Notes under the pieces: model-generated
What the model saw: the letters and a program-made list of their open reading frames with translations, nothing else
Told to the model about the DNA's origin: nothing
Database searches by the model: none
Assembly (NCBI GenBank): GCA_903953145.1
Contig: CAJBIL010000309.1
Span: 1 to 9,054, forward strand
Reading direction: 5' to 3'
Source of the DNA: an uncultured beta proteobacterium
GTDB lineage: Bacteria; Pseudomonadota; Gammaproteobacteria; Burkholderiales; Rhodocyclaceae
Length of the DNA: 9,054 bases
Part shown: positions 4,991-9,054 of the stretch, one piece after another
How the letters are laid out: every line of letters begins with the position of its first letter
Numbering within the stretch: position 1 is the stretch's first letter
Program-made: the position numbers and the translations under genes

Positions 4991-5770
4991 ATGAAATCTG
5001 ACAAACCAGAGAAAAACCCGCTACGCCGCGAAGCCGAATACTTCTTCGGCGCGATACGCTTCTTTACGCGCCTGCCCGTGCCTGCCTGGGTCGGCCATAG
5101 CAGCGATGCGCTCGATCGTGCGTCGCGCTACTTTCCGGCGGTTGGCCTGGTGGTGGGCATGATTGCGGCGCTGGTGTTCGGGCTGGTTTCGTTGTTCCTG
5201 CCGAAAACGCTGGCCGTGCTCGCTTCGATGGCGACGACGATCTACATCACTGGCGCTTTTCACGAGGACGGCTGGAGCGACATGGTGGATGGTATTGGTG
5301 GCGGCTGGGAAAAATCCCGGATTCTGGAAATCATGAAGGACTCGCGGATTGGCAGCTTTGGCGCGGTCGCGCTGGTGATCCTGCTGCTCAGCAAATTCTG
5401 TGCGCTGATTGAACTTGATCCGGTGATGCTGCCGGCTGCATTGATCGCCGGCCATACATTCTCCCGCTTCTGCTCGACGACGCTGCTGCGCGGCCTCGAC
5501 TATGTGCGCGACGAAGGGAAATCGAAGCCACTGGCAACCCGCATCGGCTGGGGTGAACTCGCGCTGGCGGGCTTTACGACGCTGTTTGCGCTACGCCTGT
5601 TGCCGCTGCTACCCGTTTTGCTTGGCTGCATTTTTGCGGCGCTCGCCACCCTTTTTCTGGCGCGCATGTTCAAGCGCAACATCGGCGGCTATACCGGCGA
5701 TTGCCTCGGCGCCACGCAGCAGCTTTCCGAGGTGGCGTTTTACTGCGGCTTGTTGTGCAAATATTCCTGA
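4991..5770 (+). CDS. cobS: Adenosylcobinamide-GDP ribazoletransferase (cobalamin synthase) CobS
   Basis: CobS is an inner-membrane enzyme that joins adenosylcobinamide-GDP to alpha-ribazole or its phosphate, closing the nucleotide loop of the cobamide. The 259-residue protein has the family landmarks: FFGAIRFFTRLPVP near the start and GAFHEDGWSDMVDGIGG at about 88-104 (acidic, metal-binding residues Glu92, Asp93 and Asp97). ILEIMKDSRIGSFGA follows, with several hydrophobic membrane segments between 45 and 235 and GYTGDCLGATQQLSE near the end. The family more often has DGLAD where this has DGWSD. ATG 4991 is the natural start, but no Shine-Dalgarno sequence precedes it and its upstream DNA belongs to the island, so its expression signals may have been replaced. 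It overlaps cobC by 16 bases. Confidence 0.94.
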   Translation: MKSDKPEKNPLRREAEYFFGAIRFFTRLPVPAWVGHSSDALDRASRYFPAVGLVVGMIAALVFGLVSLFLPKTLAVLASMATTIYITGAFHEDGWSDMVDGIGGGWEKSRILEIMKDSRIGSFGAVALVILLLSKFCALIELDPVMLPAALIAGHTFSRFCSTTLLRGLDYVRDEGKSKPLATRIGWGELALAGFTTLFALRLLPLLPVLLGCIFAALATLFLARMFKRNIGGYTGDCLGATQQLSEVAFYCGLLCKYS

Positions 5771-6297
5771 TCCGCCATCCGCGTCCGTGCGTTGAAGCCG
5801 GCATTTGCTACGGCCAGCTTGATGTTGATGCGGAAGACCCGGTACCGGTGGCCAATCGCCTGCGCGCCCTGCTTCCCACCGATATTCCGCTGATCACCAG
5901 CCCCTTGCGGCGCGCGCAATGCCTTGCCGCAGCGCTTCATCCACAGCCCTTGGCGGATGCGCGCCTGATGGAAATCGACTTCGGCGAATGGGAAGGACGG
6001 CGCTGGGCAGAGATTGATCGCGTACTGCTCGATGCCTGGGCGGCCGACGTGCTTAATTTCACCCCACCTGGCGGCGAATCAGCCGGCGCGCTGCAAACCC
6101 GTGCTGTTGCCTGCGTCAGCGCGCTCAAGGGCACGGCAGTAGCGCTGGTCACCCACAGTGGCGTGATGCGTGCGCTGCTCGGCCACTGGCTCAAGCTGCC
6201 GGTTGGCGAGTGGAGCCAGCTCAAGTTCGAGTTCGGCCATGTCACCCTGCTTGAGCTCAGTGACGGCAACGCCACGCTGCGCTACATGAACAGGTAA
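5755..6297 (+). CDS. cobC: Alpha-ribazole phosphatase CobC (histidine phosphatase family)
   Basis: CobC removes the 5' phosphate from alpha-ribazole phosphate or from the cobamide phosphate, in the cytoplasm. The 180-residue product starts (V/M)QIFLIRHPRP. The family usually shows R-H-G; here it is R-H-P (Arg7, His8), a variant known from CobC-like proteins that continue G-x-C-Y-G, as this one does (GICYGQLDVD). The other catalytic residues are in place: Arg52 or Arg53 in SPLRRAQ, Glu73 in MEIDFGEWEG, and His134 in VTHSGVMR. The GTG at 5755 is chosen because it puts the strand leading to the catalytic RH right at the N-terminus. A longer TTG start at 5701 would add an unrelated stretch read across the cobS end. 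The 16-base overlap with cobS indicates translational coupling. Confidence 0.9.
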   Translation: MQIFLIRHPRPCVEAGICYGQLDVDAEDPVPVANRLRALLPTDIPLITSPLRRAQCLAAALHPQPLADARLMEIDFGEWEGRRWAEIDRVLLDAWAADVLNFTPPGGESAGALQTRAVACVSALKGTAVALVTHSGVMRALLGHWLKLPVGEWSQLKFEFGHVTLLELSDGNATLRYMNR

Positions 6298-6306
6298 AAT
6301 GCCGGC

Positions 6307-7410
6307 ATGGTCAAAGATCCTGTTCCGCTTGGCGAAGTACGCCGTGCGCTGGTTATCAAACTCCGGCACCACGGCGACGTGCTGCTCAGTTCCCCCGTTT
6401 TATCGGTACTGAAGGCGCACGCGCCGCATACCGAGATCGACGCGCTGGTCTATGCCGATACGGCAGAAATGCTGTCGCTGCACCCGGCGATCAGCACGCT
6501 ACATCGCATCGACCGCCTTTGGAAAAAGCTCGGCCTGCTGGCCCAAGCCCGCGCCGAATGGCGGCTCCTGCAAACCCTGCGCAGCCGGCAGTACGACCTG
6601 ATCATCCACCTGACCGAACACCCGCGCGGCGCCTGGCTCGCCCGCTTGACTGGCGCGCGCTGGGCGGTGGCGCCGGCGATGAAACAACGCGGCAATTTCT
6701 GGCAAAACGCCTTCACCCATTTCGTCACCGCGCCGCGCAACGCGCTACGTCATACTGTCGAACGCAATCTGGACGCGCTGCGCAGAATCGGCATTTATCC
6801 CGAGGCAAACGAACGTACTTTGACGCTGATCCCCGGTGCGGCGGCTGAAGCACGCGTTGCTGCGCTGCTCGATCAGCACGGGCTAAACGGGCAAGATGGT
6901 CAACATCCCGGGCAAAAGTTCATTCACATTCACCCCGCCTCACGCTGGCATTTCAAATGCTGGCCGAGCGAAAAAATGGCTGCGCTGATTGACCGGCTGC
7001 ACGCCGAAGGGCATCGCGTTGTGCTGACAGCCGCGCCCGACGCCGCAGAAACCGCGATGATCGAGGCCATTCAGGCGCGTTTGCGGCAACCGGCCATCGC
7101 CCTCAGCGGGCAACTCTCACTCAAGGAACTCGCCGCTCTCACCGCTCGCGCAAAACTTTTCATCGGCGTCGACTCTGCCCCCATGCACATCGCCGCCGCC
7201 GTCGGCACACCCTGCGTCGCCCTCTTCGGCCCCTCCGGCGACAAGGAATGGGGCCCGTGGGGCGTCACGCAACGCCTCATCACCAGCCAGCAACATCCCT
7301 GCCGCCCTTGCGGCATCGACGGTTGCGGTGGCGGCAAAGTCAGCGATTGCCTGGCCTCATTACCCGTTGAGCGCGTGCACATTGCCGTACAGGAGTTGCT
7401 GGCCGAATGA
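6307..7410 (+). CDS. rfaQ: Lipopolysaccharide heptosyltransferase, GT9 family (RfaQ/WaaQ-like)
   Basis: GT9 enzymes add L-glycero-D-manno-heptose from ADP-heptose to the LPS inner core at the cytoplasmic face of the inner membrane. The 367-residue product shows VIKLRHHGDVLLSSPVL (about 16-32, the acceptor-side GDV motif), HPASRWHFKCWP at 209-220, and GVDSAPMHIAAAVGTPCVALFGPSG with Asp289 and His294. The Cys-rich C-terminal segment HPCRPCGIDGCGGGKVSDC is characteristic of the RfaQ-type (heptosyltransferase III) branch. The ATG at 6307 comes 9 bases after the cobC stop, with AGG at 6292-6294 as a distant ribosome binding site. It may therefore be co-transcribed with the cob genes despite the unrelated pathway. 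Which heptose position it serves cannot be read from the sequence. Confidence 0.88.
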   Translation: MVKDPVPLGEVRRALVIKLRHHGDVLLSSPVLSVLKAHAPHTEIDALVYADTAEMLSLHPAISTLHRIDRLWKKLGLLAQARAEWRLLQTLRSRQYDLIIHLTEHPRGAWLARLTGARWAVAPAMKQRGNFWQNAFTHFVTAPRNALRHTVERNLDALRRIGIYPEANERTLTLIPGAAAEARVAALLDQHGLNGQDGQHPGQKFIHIHPASRWHFKCWPSEKMAALIDRLHAEGHRVVLTAAPDAAETAMIEAIQARLRQPAIALSGQLSLKELAALTARAKLFIGVDSAPMHIAAAVGTPCVALFGPSGDKEWGPWGVTQRLITSQQHPCRPCGIDGCGGGKVSDCLASLPVERVHIAVQELLAE

Positions 7411-7549
7411 GGCAACGCGCAGCAATATTTACAGCACCTCCTCTGGAAGGCTCACCAAATGGCGATCTAGCACCATCACTGGCCGGAAAGCCAATGAATA
7501 CGCCACTCTCCAGCCAATGCCCTGTTCCACAGCCCGAAAACGCTGCGTT
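7411..7549. other. 139-base gap inside the LPS gene block
   Basis: No gene is recognised here. The frame of the downstream gene stays open back to 7328, but the added residues are a shadow of the rfaQ end. A small TGGC/GCCA hairpin around CGGAAA is visible near 7470-7483. No convincing -35/-10 pair and no T-run terminator were found. Confidence 0.4.
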
Positions 7550-8734
7550 ATGAAAATTGCCGTTGTTCGCCAGCGCTACAACCCCTTTGGCGGCGCGGAA
7601 CGCTTTGTCGAGCGCGCCCTTGGCGCATTGGTGCAAGAGGGCGCCGAGGTAACGCTGATCACCCGCAATTGGGAAGGCGCCGAAATCCGCGACGGCTACC
7701 AGCAGTTGATCTGCAACCCGCCAGCGAGTGGACTGCACAGCGGACGCGTCGCGCGCGACCGAAGCTTCGCCCGCTGCGCGCAGGCAGCGATGGCCAGTGG
7801 CGATTACGACATTACCCAGTCACACGAACGCATTCCCGGCTGCATGATTTTTCGCGCCGGTGACGGCGTGCATGCGGCGTGGCTTGACCATCTGCGCCGT
7901 GTGCGCGGGCCGCTTGGCCGTTTTGGTTTGGCGATCAATCCGTATCACCGCTACATCCTGAAGGCCGAGCGCGAAATGTTCGCGCATCCGGCGCTGCGTG
8001 CGATCATCTGCAACTCGCGCATGGTGCGCGATGAAATCGTGCGTTACTACGGCGTCGCAGCTGCAAAGTTACGGGTGATTTATAACGGCATTGATCTGCA
8101 ACGCTTCAATCCGGAATTGGCCGCTGAGCACCGATCTGCCGTGCGCGAACGCTTCTCTATCGCTCAGGGCGCGCCGGTCATCCTGTTCGTCGGCAACGGC
8201 TTTGAACGCAAGGGGCTGCCGCAGTTGCTGCGCGCATTCGCCGCGATGCAACGGCACGACGCCCATCTGATCATCGTCGGCAGCGATCGGAAAATGAAGG
8301 CGGCGCAAGCGCAAGCGAGCCGCCTCGGCATCGCGCAACGCACCCATTTCGCAGGAGCACAGCAGGATGTACGGCCTTTTTACGGGGCTGCCGACGCCTT
8401 TGCGTTACCCACGCTCTACGACCCCTTCCCCAATGCCGCACTTGAGGCGCTGGCCTGCGGCCTGCCGGTGTTGAGCAGCCGTACCTGCGGCGTCGCCGAA
8501 CTGGTTGAAGCAGGGATTAGCGGCTTCATCACCGATGCGCTTGACGAAGCGGCCATCAGTACAGCGCTCGACAAACTCGCCAACGATGCCCCCACGATGC
8601 GCGCCGCCGCCCGCGCCGCCGCCGAAACGCTGCCGATCGAGGCCATGTCTGCACGTTTGATGGCGCTCTATCGTGAGTTGTCGGGGGGTACGCCGGAATG
8701 CACGCCGGAATCAGCTGCTGGCGCTGGTTTATAA
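7550..8734 (+). CDS. Glycosyltransferase family 4, WaaG/RfaG-like LPS core enzyme
   Basis: This is a GT-B fold sugar transferase, probably adding the first hexose of the LPS outer core, as WaaG does in enteric bacteria. The 394-residue product starts MKIAVVRQRYNPFGGAERF, with the PFGG glycine turn typical of WaaG. It has an RNWEG segment near 41-45 and ICNSRMVRDEIVRYYGV in the middle. The GT4 donor domain follows: VIYNGIDLQRF, ILFVGNGFERKGL, HFAGAQQDV, and DPFPNAALEALACGLPVLSS with D291 and E299 as the EX7E pair (Asp replacing the first Glu). The ATG at 7550 is chosen for the standard MKIAVV start; the frame is open further upstream but overlaps rfaQ. The ribosome binding site is weak. Assignment to WaaG rather than another GT4 core transferase rests on the N-terminal pattern and the neighbours. 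Confidence 0.82.
   Translation: MKIAVVRQRYNPFGGAERFVERALGALVQEGAEVTLITRNWEGAEIRDGYQQLICNPPASGLHSGRVARDRSFARCAQAAMASGDYDITQSHERIPGCMIFRAGDGVHAAWLDHLRRVRGPLGRFGLAINPYHRYILKAEREMFAHPALRAIICNSRMVRDEIVRYYGVAAAKLRVIYNGIDLQRFNPELAAEHRSAVRERFSIAQGAPVILFVGNGFERKGLPQLLRAFAAMQRHDAHLIIVGSDRKMKAAQAQASRLGIAQRTHFAGAQQDVRPFYGAADAFALPTLYDPFPNAALEALACGLPVLSSRTCGVAELVEAGISGFITDALDEAAISTALDKLANDAPTMRAAARAAAETLPIEAMSARLMALYRELSGGTPECTPESAAGAGL
8690..8711 (+). repeat. Short tandem repeat in the glycosyltransferase tail
   Basis: ACGCCGGAAT occurs at 8690-8699 and again at 8702-8711 (12-base period), encoding TPECTPES after the folded domain. It is probably a small slippage duplication in an unconstrained C-terminus. 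Confidence 0.6.
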
Positions 8735-9054
8735 TGCGCCCCATGCCTCAAATTTCTTCTGCTGCGACTTCAAGCGTCCCTTCAAATCCGCAGCCTTCCA
8801 GCCGGCAACTTTATTTCCGTTTGCTGACTTACGTCCGCCCTTACTGGCGCGTGCTGGTCGCCGGACTGGTGGCAACTGCGCTCGCTGCAGCCACCGAACC
8901 GATGTTCCCGGCGCTCCTCAAACCGCTGCTGGACAACGGCTTTTCGGGTCAGGGAATGGCGTCGCCACTGCTTGTACCGCTGATGATTGTCGGCATTTTT
9001 GCCGTGCGCGGCCTGGTCGGCTACCTCGCCTCCTACGCAATGGCGTGGGTGGAA
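8734..9054 (+). CDS. msbA: Lipid A export ABC transporter MsbA, N-terminal part (runs off the window)
   Basis: MsbA is a homodimeric inner-membrane ABC exporter that flips core-lipid A to the periplasmic side. The first 107 codons are present: a Ser-rich cytoplasmic lead, then LLTYVRPYWRVLVAGLVATA entering membrane helix 1, and AATEPMFPALLKPLLDNGF, a stretch typical of MsbA. The start of helix 2 follows (PLLVPLMIVGIFAVRGLVGYL). Two in-frame ATGs are possible, 8734 (MRPMPQ) and 8743 (MPQ). The first overlaps the previous stop as TAATG, which favours coupling; neither has a clear ribosome binding site. The TATAAT at 8730-8735 has no matching -35 and coincides with the stop/start overlap. The ATP-binding half lies beyond the window. 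Confidence 0.9.
   Translation, partial: MRPMPQISSAATSSVPSNPQPSSRQLYFRLLTYVRPYWRVLVAGLVATALAAATEPMFPALLKPLLDNGFSGQGMASPLLVPLMIVGIFAVRGLVGYLASYAMAWVE

Noticed and set aside
7328..7549. Longer N-terminus for the WaaG-like gene
   Set aside because: The extra 74 residues overlap the end of rfaQ in another frame, while MKIAVVRQRYNPFGG from 7550 is the standard start of the fold.

Overview
The window looks like the chromosome of a Gram-negative betaproteobacterium, probably near the Rhodocyclales. This is inferred from its high GC content, the bza/cob-type cobamide genes, and an LPS-core plus MsbA cluster; no marker gene fixes the genus. Two ordinary chromosomal blocks flank a short accessory island.

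Left and centre-right hold late cobamide assembly. The 5' end of cobU is on the minus strand (1-209). cobT diverges from it (286-1326), and cobS (4991-5770) and cobC (5755-6297) follow in cobT's direction. CobU activates cobinamide to the GDP form, CobT makes alpha-ribazole phosphate, CobS joins the two, and CobC is the phosphatase of the lower-ligand branch. In many relatives cobT, cobS and cobC sit close together; here about 3.66 kb of foreign-looking DNA separates cobT from cobS.

The island (about 1327-4990) reads as layered mobile remnants. First comes an integron-cassette-like unit: an attC-like 3' half ending in GTTAGAC (about 1398-1450), a brnT/brnA toxin-antitoxin pair whose toxin is frameshifted (1511-2064), and a compact attC-like site ending in GTTGAAC (2072-2118). 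Next is a short 3' fragment resembling a TumE/DUF6516-type toxin (2137-2238). Then comes an internally deleted copy of a Bro-N/DinD-like gene (2250-2455). Its preserved tail supplies the ribosome binding site and an ATGA stop/start overlap for a Schlafen-AlbA_2/HATPase regulator-like protein (2452-3906). After an AT-rich spacer (3907-4093) comes a full-length Bro-N/DinD-like gene (4094-4939). No integrase or transposase is present.

The right side is a lipopolysaccharide block: a GT9 heptosyltransferase (rfaQ-like, 6307-7410), a GT4 WaaG-like glycosyltransferase (7550-8734), and the start of msbA (8734 to the window end), which flips core-lipid A across the inner membrane. These genes follow cobC within 9 bases and run in the same direction.

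The most interesting part is the Bro-N plus AlbA_2/HATPase combination, with one broken and one intact Bro-N partner. It is a candidate two-gene accessory module of unknown function that sits next to a cassette-borne toxin-antitoxin locus.
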